In this document: positions 17,826 through 28,600 of the stretch, piece by piece | Layout of the letters: each line of letters begins with the position of its first letter | Position numbering within the stretch: the stretch's first letter is position 1 | Assembly (NCBI RefSeq): GCF_003721515.1 | Contig: NZ_RJJD01000001.1 | Location: forward strand, 558,001 to 622,000 | Length of the DNA stretch: 64,000 nt | Reading direction: 5' to 3' | Source: Rufibacter latericius | GTDB lineage: Bacteria; Bacteroidota; Bacteroidia; Cytophagales; Hymenobacteraceae | Notes under the pieces: model-generated | The model's input: the letters and a program-made list of their open reading frames with translations, nothing else | What the model was told of the DNA's origin: nothing | The model's database searches: none | Translations under genes and position numbers: made by a program

Positions 17826-19100
17826 TCAACCTTTGTAAAAAACGTGGTCGAAGAAGGATTGCATTTCAGCTGCATACTTCACCCCGTACCTGGCGAAAGT
17901 CGCCTTCCTTGCCGCATCCGGTTTCCAGTCGAAAAAGGCATGCCCGGCACCCTCCACCTGGATATATTGCACGGGCTGCCCGGCTGCCTTCAGTACATCC
18001 ACATACCGCTGCACCATGGCATGGTTTACTATCGGGTCTTCGGTGCCACGTACCATGAAATGCGGAAGGATGCGTTCGCTTACATTGGGCACATGCTTTA
18101 AAGGAGAAATAGCGTCCCAATACTTTTGATCGGTTTGCTCCAGTAATCTTTTGAAATCGGACGCATCGGAAGCGCCTTAACTGGGAGCCACGGCTTTGAT
18201 CGCGCTAGTGATCTCGCTCCTCACCTGGTCCACCGATTTACCCTTCGGCAAGTAGGTGGGCATGTACTGGTATACCCCATTGTTTTCCCCGAAGCCACCT
18301 GCGCCGATAAGAGGGCTTAGCGTTGCCGCAGCCTCCGCCAGATGCCCTCCGGCACTGTCACCTGTTACCCCTATGCGGGTGGGATCGCCCCCGTACCGCG
18401 CGGCGTGCTCCTGGATATGGGCGATGGCCCCAAAGACATCCTCTATCAGTTTTTGCATGTAGGTGGGCTGGGCTTCCCCGTCCAAGTTGTTTATCCAGCG
18501 GTAATCGATGCTGAACACCACATACTTGCCGCCTTTCACCAGTTCGCGGGCCAGTCCGCGCATGATGTCCTCGTTGTTGGAAGACCAGCCGCCCCCGTGT
18601 AAGATCACAATGATGGGAAGCTTCTTGGCGCCTTTGGGTGAATAGACATCGTACTTCAGGGGCTTCACCCTGGGCTTTGCATAGATTACGTCTTGAGTTA
18701 CCTTCACATCCTTCACCAGCGAACGCGGCATAAAGGTTGCCCCGACTACCATGTCCTTGGTGACCGTGATCTTCATTTCAGCCGAAAAACTTTCGTAGTA
18801 GGTCGTGCCCCAAATGCCTCCCTTTACCGTGTAATACACTGCATCCATGCTGAACCCGGAGGCCGGCTTGGCTTTGACCCTCAAGACCGTGCCCGCCGGC
18901 ACTTTGCCGTCTGCCGGAAGCTTGGGAGTGATCTTATAAGAACCATTCTCGGCCGGGACAGGTGTTACCGTGAAAGTTTCTGCGGGCTTTTCCTCACCCT
19001 TAGGGAACAATAAGGCGGCCGCGGAATTCGTGCTGAAAACAAATAATATGGCAACCAAGGTGACCATCATGGCCAGCAGCTTGCAGGTTGGTCTATTCAT
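17826..19100 (-). pseudogene. Alpha/beta hydrolase (BD-FAE-type esterase) interrupted by an in-frame TAA
   Basis: From the ATG at 19100 the frame runs to a TAA at 18179-18177, then continues in the same frame with clear hydrolase sequence to a TGA at 17826-17828. Before the stop come a signal peptide, an InlB-like repeat domain (about residues 40-125), the oxyanion motif HGGGW and the nucleophile motif GDSAGG. After the stop come 'FMVRGTEDPIV' (acid Asp) and 'GAGHAFFDW' (catalytic His). The triad is thus split by a single nonsense codon; a TAT/TAC to TAA change would explain it. Neither piece should be active alone. A sequencing error is the main alternative. Two neighbouring genes are also broken. 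Confidence 0.85.
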
Positions 19101-19169
19101 AAACCTAGGTTTCAAGTGTCAGGATTTTACTATCAGGTAATTACGCCTCTCTCTTCTTCAAGGGAGATT

Positions 19170-19655
19170 TTATTCCAATTCAAACGTGACGGTGACTTCC
19201 CTTGAACCCAACGCAGCGGCAAGCCCCTCGGGGTCATTGATGTGCCCTAACCTGCTGTAGCTGTAGGAGGTGGGGAAAGTTTTGTAGAAAAGCACCAGGG
19301 TTCTGGAGCCGTACAGCATCAGGTCGCCGCTCTTGATGGTGCCCGGTTTGACCGCGTTGGTCGGTAAGCCGGCAGAGAAATCATAGTACTTCTCGTTGCT
19401 GTTCAGGTCGCGCATGTTGATGGTCAGCGGCAACAAGGCTTTGAAGGCGGTTGCGGAAGCATTATCAAACAGGGTGGCCGTGAAAGTATTGGTACCGAAT
19501 CTTATCTTCATCTTGCTGCCTGTTGGGTTAGGGGTGTCATTCCCGTTCGTATTTCCTGCCTCAGGCTTGGAGCCCCCTGAGGGATCTTCCTCACAGGAGG
19601 CAAAGCCTGCGGAAAGGAATAGAAGGGAGAAAATGACAACAAGGGAATATTTCAT
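19170..19655 (-). CDS. Cyclophilin-like fold lipoprotein
   Basis: A 161-residue lipoprotein (Cys21 in 'GFASC') with a Gly/Asn/Pro-rich linker of about 25 residues, then a beta-rich domain that reads like the bacterial cyclophilin-like family: 'MKIRFGTNTFTATLFDNASATAFKALLPLTI', 'YDFSAGLPT', 'GDLMLYGSRTLVLFYKTF' and a closing 'GREVTVTFELE'-type strand. Members resemble cyclophilins in fold but usually lack proline-isomerase residues, and their role is unclear. It lies in the AraC-linked cluster, upstream of the broken esterase, and is often found near SDR, AKR and cupin genes in Bacteroidota (from memory). Confidence 0.75.
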   Translation of the reverse strand: MKYSLVVIFSLLFLSAGFASCEEDPSGGSKPEAGNTNGNDTPNPTGSKMKIRFGTNTFTATLFDNASATAFKALLPLTINMRDLNSNEKYYDFSAGLPTNAVKPGTIKSGDLMLYGSRTLVLFYKTFPTSYSYSRLGHINDPEGLAAALGSREVTVTFELE

Positions 19656-19817
19656 GGCAATTGTGATTTAAAGACTTCTCCATTTGATGGTTATGCAACA
19701 TTATTGCCACCAACTGTAGCGTATAGCTTACCATTCATCTGCCTGCTAGGTAATCCTATTCATATACCTGAATGGATGGGTGTATTACTCTTCCCGGATA
19801 AGGGACTATCTAACTGA

Positions 19818-20980
<1,163 letters not shown>

Positions 20981-21061
20981 CGCTTTTATCTTTTCGTGAA
21001 ACACGTAAGCTTTACCGATCACCCTATACACGGCACGGCTGATTGATCCTTTTTAAGGAGT

Positions 21062-21564
21062 CTATTTCGAACTGCCGTATTCTTCATCCGAGACAGGGTG
21101 AAACCACTGCACAATGCCTTTCTCCGTGTTCGGGATGATGTACATCTGCTGCATGCCCTTTTTTGGACTAGCCCCGTGCCAATGGGTCACATTAGGCGGG
21201 CATTTTACCACATCGCCTTTTTTGAGGATTGCCGTGGCTGGCCCTTTATCTGGTGAAATCCCTCACCGTCGGTGATGATCAGGATCTGACCGGCCGGGTG
21301 GGTGTGCCAATTGCTTCTGGCCCCGGGCTCGAAATAGACGTTGCCCACAAGCGTGTTATATACAGAATCATTGGCTACCAGGCCTGTATTCCATGCTTTG
21401 CCGGTAAAGTTCTCCGCCGATCCTGCCTCGCCTTTGGGGAAGATGGCTTGAGTTTCACCGTTTTCTGTATTCTTTGGAGCCTGATTATTGCAGCTAACCG
21501 TGAAAAGTGCTGCCAAAGCGAAGGCTACTAAAGGCGCTGCTGTCCTAATTCTAAATCTGTTCAT
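21062..21564 (-). pseudogene. Cupin-domain lipoprotein with a 1-nt frameshift
   Basis: The gene starts at ATG 21564 with a lipoprotein signal (Cys25) and a cupin motif 1 ('WHTHPAGQILIITDGEG'). The original frame then ends in 'QPRQSSKKAMW' and a stop at 21205. In the shifted frame the expected cupin continuation is intact: 'ATAILKKGDVVKCPPNVTHWHG', 'MQQMYIIPNTEKG' and a TAG at 21062-21064. A single base lost near 21243, in the CCACGGCA stretch, explains it; the span is 503 nt, one short of 168 codons. Full length would be about 167 residues, related to cupins that accompany carboxymuconolactone-decarboxylase-like proteins. The metal site is split between the frames, so the present gene is probably inactive. 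Confidence 0.85.
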
Positions 21565-21681
21565 ATCTTGAGAGTTTGGATTCCAGTGGCCAGCTATGGT
21601 ATTGGCTTGGCTAAATAGTTCAGTGACTTCTAATCGGCTCAGGCCTACCTATGATACAGGCCTGCTACTGGCTTACAGTTC

Positions 21682-22416
21682 CTAGGCGGTTGGCCGGAAA
21701 AGGATCTCGTTGATGTCAACATCTGCTGGTTGGCTGATGGCAAAGGCAACCAGCCTGGCAAAGGCGTCGGGGGTAACCCCAACCTGTCCTACGTAGCTTT
21801 GGTTTGCCTCCTTGATATCTGCTTCGCTGATGTGCTCGAGAAGCTCCGTCTTCACGGCGCCTGGGGAGATGATGGTGGTGCAGATGTTGTAAGGCTTCAC
21901 CTCTTGGCGTAGCCCCTCAGACAAGGCACGTACGCCAAACTTAGTTGCTGAGTAAACCGCGGAGCCATGGAAAACCAAGTGGCCAGCCACCGAAGAGACA
22001 TTGATGATATGGCCGGACTTCTGCTCCTTCATGTGGGGAAGCGCTGCAGCGATGCCGTAGAGTACCCCTTTCAGGTTGACATCTATCATTTGGTCCCACT
22101 CATCCACATTCAGGCGCTCCAGCGGTGAGAGCGGCATGATGCCTGCGTTATTGAGAACCACATCCACCCGGCCAAACTGCTCCACGGCCGCATCCACTAG
22201 GTTTTGTATCTGCTCACGCTTGGTGACGTCTGTGGTTATGGCGATGGCCCTGCCACCATTCCCATTGATTTCCTCCGCTAGTGCTTCAATGCGCTCACCA
22301 CGCCGGGCCCCTAGTGCCACGGCTGCACCCATTGCGGCAAGGTGACGGGCTGTTTCCTGGCCTAGGCCACTGCTTGCCCCTGTGATGACGATTACTTTTC
22401 CTTCGACATTATTCAT
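21682..22416 (-). CDS. SDR-family oxidoreductase
   Basis: A 244-residue classical short-chain dehydrogenase of typical length. The cofactor motif TGxxxGxG is T12-G-A-S-S-G-L-G19, NNAG is at 89-92, the catalytic Ser is in 'VSSVAG' near 141 and the YxxxK pair is Y155/K159. An Arg pair after the second strand ('GARRG') favours NADP(H). It resembles the YdfG-like serine/3-hydroxy-acid dehydrogenase group, but the substrate cannot be fixed. It lies in a run of minus-strand genes divergent from an AraC regulator, with the cupin 117 nt downstream and an alpha/beta hydrolase 76 nt upstream. It is intact, unlike its downstream neighbours. Confidence 0.9.
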   Translation of the reverse strand: MNNVEGKVIVITGASSGLGQETARHLAAMGAAVALGARRGERIEALAEEINGNGGRAIAITTDVTKREQIQNLVDAAVEQFGRVDVVLNNAGIMPLSPLERLNVDEWDQMIDVNLKGVLYGIAAALPHMKEQKSGHIINVSSVAGHLVFHGSAVYSATKFGVRALSEGLRQEVKPYNICTTIISPGAVKTELLEHISEADIKEANQSYVGQVGVTPDAFARLVAFAISQPADVDINEILFRPTA

Positions 22417-22492
22417 GACTTTAAACTCGATTTGTATTATCAGTTATTTGGCTAGGTCAAATGTGACCAGCTGTATTTTTGGTTCAGTTTGG

Positions 22493-23608
22493 TTAATTCG
22501 GCTGCAAAGCGCTTCCCGACTGAAAGCTCTTCCTGAAAAAGGATTCCAGCTTGTCGAACGGTATCTTATCTAGCCTGTCGTACAGGTCAACGTGGTCTGC
22601 CTGCGGTACAATCACCAACTCCTTCGGTCCCGGTGCCATTTTATAGATATCTTCAGAATAGTAACGGGAGTGGGCATTTTCCCCCGCAATCAGCATAATA
22701 GGGCGGGGTGAAATCATCGCAATGTTCGCGGCCATCGGGAAGCTGAAGAAGGACATGGGGGTGGTAGCGGTCCAAGCGGTGGTGGAGTTAATGGACCTGG
22801 GGTGGAAACCGCGTTTTGTGCGGTAATAATCGAAAAACGAAGCTAAAACAGGATCTGGATTCTTAGGGAGCGATTCCGGAAGCACCCGGGTACCTTTTAC
22901 AATGTTGCCGTTTTCGTCAAAAGGGACTTCGTGTAAGCCCAAGGCAGATTTCCCGGTTTCTGCATCGGCCCAACGCTGCTGGCTCAGGTACTCAATTACC
23001 TTTTTTCGTTGTTCCGGTGTATAGCTGTCTTTGTGGCTGCGACTCATGCTGCGGGACATATCATACATAGAGGCGGTGGCAACGGCTTTTATACGGCTGT
23101 CGCTGGTAGCGGCTGTAAGGGCCATTCCGCTCAAACCACAGATGCCCACTGCACCAATGCGGTTGCGGTCAACGGAGGGTAATAAGCCGATATAGTCCAC
23201 GGCTGCGCTGAAGTCTTCAGTGAAAATATCAGGCGAGGCCACGTTCCGCACCTCTCCGCCACTTTCGCCGGTGAAGGAAGGGTCGAATGCCAGAGTCACA
23301 AAACCTCTGGCCGCCAATTCGTTTGCGTACAGCCCAGAAGATTGCTCCTTCACCGCCCCAAATGGGCCACTCAATATTAAAGCGGGCAGTTTCTGATTGG
23401 CGGCACCTTTAGGCGTATACAAATCACCTGTAACGGTGACCCCATAACGGTTCTTAAAGGTTACTTCTTTTCGGGTAACCTTATCGCTTAATAGGAAGGT
23501 ATACTGGTCTTTAGTATCCACTTTTAACTTGTTTGGATTTATGGGGGTCTGGCTGAATGCTTGCCCGCTGATAAACAGCCCAAGCATAACTATTATGATT
23601 TTTCGCAT
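22493..23608 (-). CDS. Alpha/beta hydrolase, dienelactone-hydrolase/YcjY-like
   Basis: A 371-residue exported protein with a Sec signal of about 19 residues. It has an alpha/beta-hydrolase core: 'LPALILSGPFGAVKEQSSGLYANELAARGFVTLAFDPSFTGESGG', then the nucleophile elbow 'GAVGICGLSGMAL', where the central residue of GxCxG is cysteine (the Ser sits two positions further), as in dienelactone hydrolase/YcjY-like proteins. An acid is in 'MLIAGENAHSR' and the His in 'VPQADHVDLYD'. It follows the O-acetyltransferase gene by only 12 nt, so the two are co-transcribed. Substrate unknown; the pairing suggests removal and addition of ester groups on one small molecule, which is inference. Confidence 0.85.
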   Translation of the reverse strand: MRKIIIVMLGLFISGQAFSQTPINPNKLKVDTKDQYTFLLSDKVTRKEVTFKNRYGVTVTGDLYTPKGAANQKLPALILSGPFGAVKEQSSGLYANELAARGFVTLAFDPSFTGESGGEVRNVASPDIFTEDFSAAVDYIGLLPSVDRNRIGAVGICGLSGMALTAATSDSRIKAVATASMYDMSRSMSRSHKDSYTPEQRKKVIEYLSQQRWADAETGKSALGLHEVPFDENGNIVKGTRVLPESLPKNPDPVLASFFDYYRTKRGFHPRSINSTTAWTATTPMSFFSFPMAANIAMISPRPIMLIAGENAHSRYYSEDIYKMAPGPKELVIVPQADHVDLYDRLDKIPFDKLESFFRKSFQSGSALQPN

Positions 23609-23620
23609 TGCTCTGGCACT

Positions 23621-24187
23621 TTAAATTGTCTTGATGATTCTGGCAGGGATTCCCCCTACAACAGAATTGTCCGGCACATCCCTGGAAACCACGGCACCAG
23701 CCGCTACCACAGAGTTCTCCCCGATGGTTACCCCTGGAAGAATGGTTGCGCCTGCACCAATCCAAGCATTTTCCTTGATGTGAATTGGTTTAGAAACAAG
23801 TGATCGCCTGCTGCCGGGAGGAATGGGATGCCCTTCGGTCAACAGGCTTACCTTGGGGGCAATCATTACATTGTCTTCGATTGTTATGCCCCCCAAGTCT
23901 AGGAAAGTACAATCAAAGTTGATGAACACGTTTTTACCGATCTGGGTGTTCTTTCCATAATTGATTTGAAAAGGAGGGAAAACAGCTGTGCTGGGATCTA
24001 CCTCAGAACCGGTTATGCTGCTTAGCAGCTTTCTTATCTTATCAGGGTCTGCTTCCGTGTTCATTTGTATGAGCAGTAGCCGGGTTTCATCACAGGCTTT
24101 GCTGATCTTGTAATAATCCGGATCATCAAATGGGATAGCTTCGCCGTTTAGCAACCTTTGAAAAATATCATAGTGTTTTGGCTCCAT
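23621..24187 (-). CDS. Sugar O-acetyltransferase, left-handed beta-helix (Maa/LacA/NodL-like)
   Basis: A 188-residue cytoplasmic protein. An N-terminal Mac-like segment (about 5-55) precedes a hexapeptide-repeat left-handed beta-helix: repeated [IV]GxN steps such as 'QIGKNVFINFDCTFLDLGGITIEDNVMIAPKVSLLTEGHPI' and 'WIGAGATILPGVTIGENSVVAAGAVVSRDVPDNSVVGGIPAR'. The histidine in 'TEGHP' matches the catalytic His of maltose/galactoside acetyltransferases, which use acetyl-CoA. It is first in a minus-strand operon whose promoter faces the divergent AraC gene across a 117-nt gap, so it is a likely AraC target. The sugar acceptor is unknown. Confidence 0.9.
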   Translation of the reverse strand: MEPKHYDIFQRLLNGEAIPFDDPDYYKISKACDETRLLLIQMNTEADPDKIRKLLSSITGSEVDPSTAVFPPFQINYGKNTQIGKNVFINFDCTFLDLGGITIEDNVMIAPKVSLLTEGHPIPPGSRRSLVSKPIHIKENAWIGAGATILPGVTIGENSVVAAGAVVSRDVPDNSVVGGIPARIIKTI

Positions 24188-24304
24188 TTTCCTTCAATTT
24201 ATGGTACTGCAAATATCGAAAGCCTCGGTGTTCCATTTGTTACACATCTTGCGTATATAGTGTCAAATTTCACGCATAATAAAGCAGACTAGATTAGGAT
24301 TGAA

Positions 24305-25132
24305 ATGATTGAAGGCAAGGAGGATAGAGTTGTTTTGCTTGAGGCAGTAGGACACGTGCAGTTTCCTGAAGACTATTTACAGCGTTACCAAACGCACATC
24401 TTCTGTCACAGGGGAAGTATTAGCTTTGTCTTCAATGATATTCCATATAGATGCAGTGCCGGCGAGTTCGTGTTTTGGTTTGCCGACAGCAAGGTGAGGA
24501 ACCTGGCGTTTTCCAGAAACTTCAAAGCGACTACTTTATTGGTGGAAAGAGATTTTCTGAACGACAATATTCCAGACCAGAGTTGGAGTATTGATGTGGT
24601 GTTGCATTCCAAAGAAAACCCTGTTTTGCACCTGAATGACAAAAACAACAATCAAAGGGTAATTTCAAATTTCAACCTCCTGCACAAAAGGTTTTTAGAC
24701 CGAGAACACCATTTTTACGAGGAAGCCTTGAAGTTGCAAATGCAGCTGTTTATTCTTGAGATGTGGCACACGTTCGCCAATGAATATGAACACCGCAAGC
24801 GAACATTAGAAAGTGGGTCTATTTATGAGCGGTTTATGCTATTGGTGCAGGAGCATTGCATGAGAGAGCGAGAGGTCCAGTTTTACGCTAACCGCCTTCA
24901 CATCACCGCCAAGCATTTGAATTTTGTTTGTAAACAGAACACGGGGTTTACCGCCTCTGAATGGGTGCATCGTTTTGCAAGGGAAAGGATTATCCTTCTC
25001 CTGCAAAACAAGAACCTGAACATTGCTGAGGTTGCCGACGAGATGAACTTCTCAAGCCGGTCGTTTTTTACTAGGTATGTAAAAAAAATGTTGGGAGTCA
25101 CCCCGAGGGAATATAGGGAACGCTTAGGGTAA
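24305..25132 (+). CDS. AraC-family transcriptional regulator
   Basis: A 275-residue cytoplasmic protein. The N-terminal half (about 1-140) is a cupin-like sensory region ('FCHRGSISFVFNDIPYRCSAGEFVFWF'). The C-terminal 100 residues are the double helix-turn-helix of AraC/XylS: first HTH around 'YANRLHITAKHLNFVCKQNTGFTASEWVHRFA', second around 'NIAEVADEMNFSSRSFFTRYVKKMLGVTPREYRE', a near-consensus ending. It is divergent from the acetyltransferase/hydrolase/SDR operon and is the obvious candidate regulator. The inducer is not evident. No special start issue: the ATG is preceded by purine-rich sequence. Confidence 0.93.
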   Translation: MIEGKEDRVVLLEAVGHVQFPEDYLQRYQTHIFCHRGSISFVFNDIPYRCSAGEFVFWFADSKVRNLAFSRNFKATTLLVERDFLNDNIPDQSWSIDVVLHSKENPVLHLNDKNNNQRVISNFNLLHKRFLDREHHFYEEALKLQMQLFILEMWHTFANEYEHRKRTLESGSIYERFMLLVQEHCMREREVQFYANRLHITAKHLNFVCKQNTGFTASEWVHRFARERIILLLQNKNLNIAEVADEMNFSSRSFFTRYVKKMLGVTPREYRERLG

Positions 25133-25630
25133 AAAAGAGATGTACGCTATAGGGCAATCATGGCTTTTCAGCTTGAATACAACTACAGTGCATGGTACCC
25201 CAGTTCCTGGATCATTGACTGGAATCTCTACTACTGTTTTCCATCTCCCTTAAGCACAACTTCCGCACTCAAACTTAGTTGATGGGGAAAAAGAAGACAA
25301 GCTATCTCCATAGAATAGATCCTTTTTAATAAGCTAGGGCTTAATAGACTTTACAGAAGGCTATGAAAATTCGAAGTAAATTTTAGTAGCTTATAAATGA
25401 ATGCTATGTTAACCAAGGATCAAATAGCCCGAAAATCGAAATCAAGGGAGTGGATAAGTGTGGCTTGTATTTGAGGGGTGGGGGTGTGTTTACTGGATAG
25501 GAACGCTTTAGGTCTGACATTTAGTTTGAGCTTAGCTTTAGCAAGAGTAAGTCAGAACGGAATTGCACCTCCTGCCCAATTCACTCATTGGGCAGGAGGT
25601 GCAAATTTATCGAGAGGCAAATGAAGCTTT
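25133..25630. other. Spacer between AraC and lipase genes
   Basis: About 500 nt without a credible gene. It contains a degenerate R-type repeat (about 25463-25519) and a strong hairpin (25564-25603) that ends the lipase gene. Confidence 0.7.
25564..25603 (-). terminator. Strong hairpin, likely terminator of the lipase gene
   Basis: A perfect 17-bp stem (25564-25580 with 25587-25603), 6-nt loop, lies just downstream of the lipase stop codon. The T tract is weak, so it may instead be an RNA-stabilising hairpin. Confidence 0.65.
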
Positions 25631-28600
25631 TTATTGCTTAACCACACGGCGGACAATACCCCCCTCGTCAGTCGTAAGCCGAAGCAAATATATACCCGTC
25701 GCCTTGCCCTTTAAGTCCAACCTTTGATTGAATTCTCCGGAAACTTTAGAAAACCTTTCCCTTAGCACTTCCTTGCCCTTTGAATCAAACAGCGTAAGCT
25801 CAACAGCTGTCTTTTTGGGTATAGTAAATGTGACGTGAAGGCTCTCGCCCGTGGGGTTGGGGTAAAGGGAGAGGCTCTTGGAAAGCTCGCTCTCTGCTAT
25901 GCCCGTGCAGGTCGATACCGTGATCTCCTGCGAAGCAGTTTCCATGCACCCGTTGACCCAATAGGTATAGGTGATGGAGTGGGAGCCCACACCCGCCAGG
26001 GTTGCATTGAAGATACCGTTGCTCACACCGGGGCCGGAATAGGTACCTCCCGCGGGGCTTCCCTCCGACAGGCCGAAATTGGCGTTTGTGCTACACACAG
26101 TATTTGCGAAGGGAATCAGCGTGACTGCCGGCAACGCCTTTATAGTGACGGTTACCTTAGCCCTCAGGCTCTCGCAGCCGTTCTCCGTCTGCGATACATA
26201 GTAGTCCGTCACCCCGGCGGAGACAGTAGCAGGGGTTGGGGCCTGGGCGAGGGCAGCCCCACCTGTAGAGGCTGAATACCACTTTAGATTGCTGCCCGTC
26301 GCCGAAAGCGGCTGTGCTGTTTCACCGACACAGTAGGAAACGGCAGGGGTTACCGTGGGAACCGTCGGGGAAACGCAGAACGTTTGGGTAGCCTCCTGCG
26401 CCTTCCTGTGGTATATATCCCCCTCGCTAAAAGCCTTTATCGTCACCTTGCCTAGGCCGGTAAGGGTAAGTATGTCGCCGTGTAGCGTGGCAGGTCCCGA
26501 AACCAAGGTGAACATTACCGGCAGGTCGGAGGCAGCCGAGGCAGTCAGGCCAAACGAGGGATCCGATACTTCCCTGTCCCCAATAGGGGGAAAGGTGATG
26601 GAATCTCCCTTCAGCACTGACAAGGCGAAATCCGGGGAGACAGTCACCGGCACGGTCAGCGTTTGGTCACCATACTTGACCTCTACTAAATCCGTCCCAG
26701 CCTTCACCGCCGTCACCAAGCCGGCCCCTTCCACCTTCACGATTTCCGAGCCTTTCAATGCCCGGAAGGTGGCCCCGGCCCGGTTGAGGTAAACGGTGAC
26801 CGAGTCGGCCCCGTCAAGGTACTTCCCCGATAAAGACAGGGGAGCTTGCCTGAGCAGGGAATCGAGCAGGATCTCTTTTGGGGTGACGCTTAGCCGGGTA
26901 ATCGGGGAGCTGGCTTGGATGAAGATGTGCGAGGTGTCAGCCATTGCCAACCCAGAGGAGTCCCGGGAGAGTAAGGCTATGTTAACCTTTCCCAAGGGCA
27001 TATCCTTGGTTATTTCGAACGTTGCCTCAAAGGGAGCTGTGGCCGGAACGCTGACCATCCCCACTCCCTCGATCAGGAAGAGAGTGGCTAGCGGTTTGGA
27101 CCCACCTACTGGGGCATATTTCAAAGTGATCTTGTTTCCTGCCTTGTGGTCGAATGCCTCCCCTCTGCCTGGGGAAACGATCGATACCCGCTCCTTTCCG
27201 GTTCCGGTCCTTTTGGAGTTGGCCTGGCCGCCCCTCAGCCTTTTCCCGTCCGCAAGTATTCCCTCGCTATCAGGGTTCATCGTGCTTTTCTTGGGCCTGA
27301 TCCCTGGCTTGGGGAATGAAGGGGCAAAAAGGTCAGGGTCGTTGGAAATCAACAGGTCCCTTACCCGCTTTTGGATCGCGATAGAACTGGTTTCAGTATC
27401 ACTAAGGACAGATGGACCAGAATGGATAGTATTGGAGAAAGGGGTCACGGCTTCCGCACCTAATTTCCCCTCTTGGCTCCCCAAAGGGACGATAACATCA
27501 TTAGGCTTATTCCCGAAGACCTTCTGGTGAGTTGACATTGGGTCTCCTATCACTAAGTCTAAACGGTCTGTCAGTATTTGCAGAAGGCCTCCTATCACAC
27601 CAACCAAATCGAGGCCACTGACTCCATAGGTGCCTGTGATGGCGTGCGACTTGACTTTGGTTTCTTCCAAGTTTGCGTACGCATTACTTTCCTCCGGGTT
27701 AAAGTCACGGTGGCAAGTTCCAATGGGCTGTTTAGCCCATTGGGTAATGGCATTATAGGTGAGACCCTCAAAAAAGCTGCCTTGGGAAGGTTGCACATTC
27801 AATAACAATATATTGGGTTTAGCTTCGTACAGGAGCGGACCTAAAGGGGTGCCTAAGTGGGGCGTGCCCAATGTTATGAGCTTATGGACATACCCCTTCC
27901 TGTAGTTAGAAGCTTTCGTATAATACGTTTGCTGGGCAAAGCTCCTGGTCATCAAACCCCCGAGGCTGTGTGCCACGACGTCCACTTGGGTGCAGGCAAT
28001 ATCAAGCTCACCATAGTTCCGAAGGGCCTGTAGAGTGGCAACTTCAACTGCCCTTACCGGCAAACCCGCGTTCATGGGATCGAAGGTGGAATAGTTGTTA
28101 AAGGAGTAATCAGCCACCTGGTTCTCCGGTATCTCGAATCCGTTGAAATTCAAATAATTCCGAAACCTCCTATCCTCGTCACCCTCCCAGGCCTTGGGGT
28201 TAGACCACATACCGTGAACCAAGATAACCGGTGGGGTATATAGGCGCAGGGACAGCTCGTACTTCTCGCCGTTTGCCGGTTTGGTTATGAATACCGGAAC
28301 TTTCCTTCCACCCTTCAATTTGTGGCCTTCCCCATAGGAATCAGGTGCAGTGTACACCGCCACGGCCAACCATTTTTCCTTACCATCGACGACTGCCCTT
28401 TCGGAGGGGAGGGTCAATTCCTTTTTCCTTTGATCCGGTTGGTTGAGTGTCCCGAAGGAACCATCCTCAAGGTCAGGCAAGGTAAACCTTACATCTTCTT
28501 TTTTATTGGTTTCCAAAACCAGAAGCAGCTTGGTAACTCCATCGGTGGAGACACCCTTGACTTTGAATGGGGGTTTTAACGCGGCAATGGCGTCAAGGTC

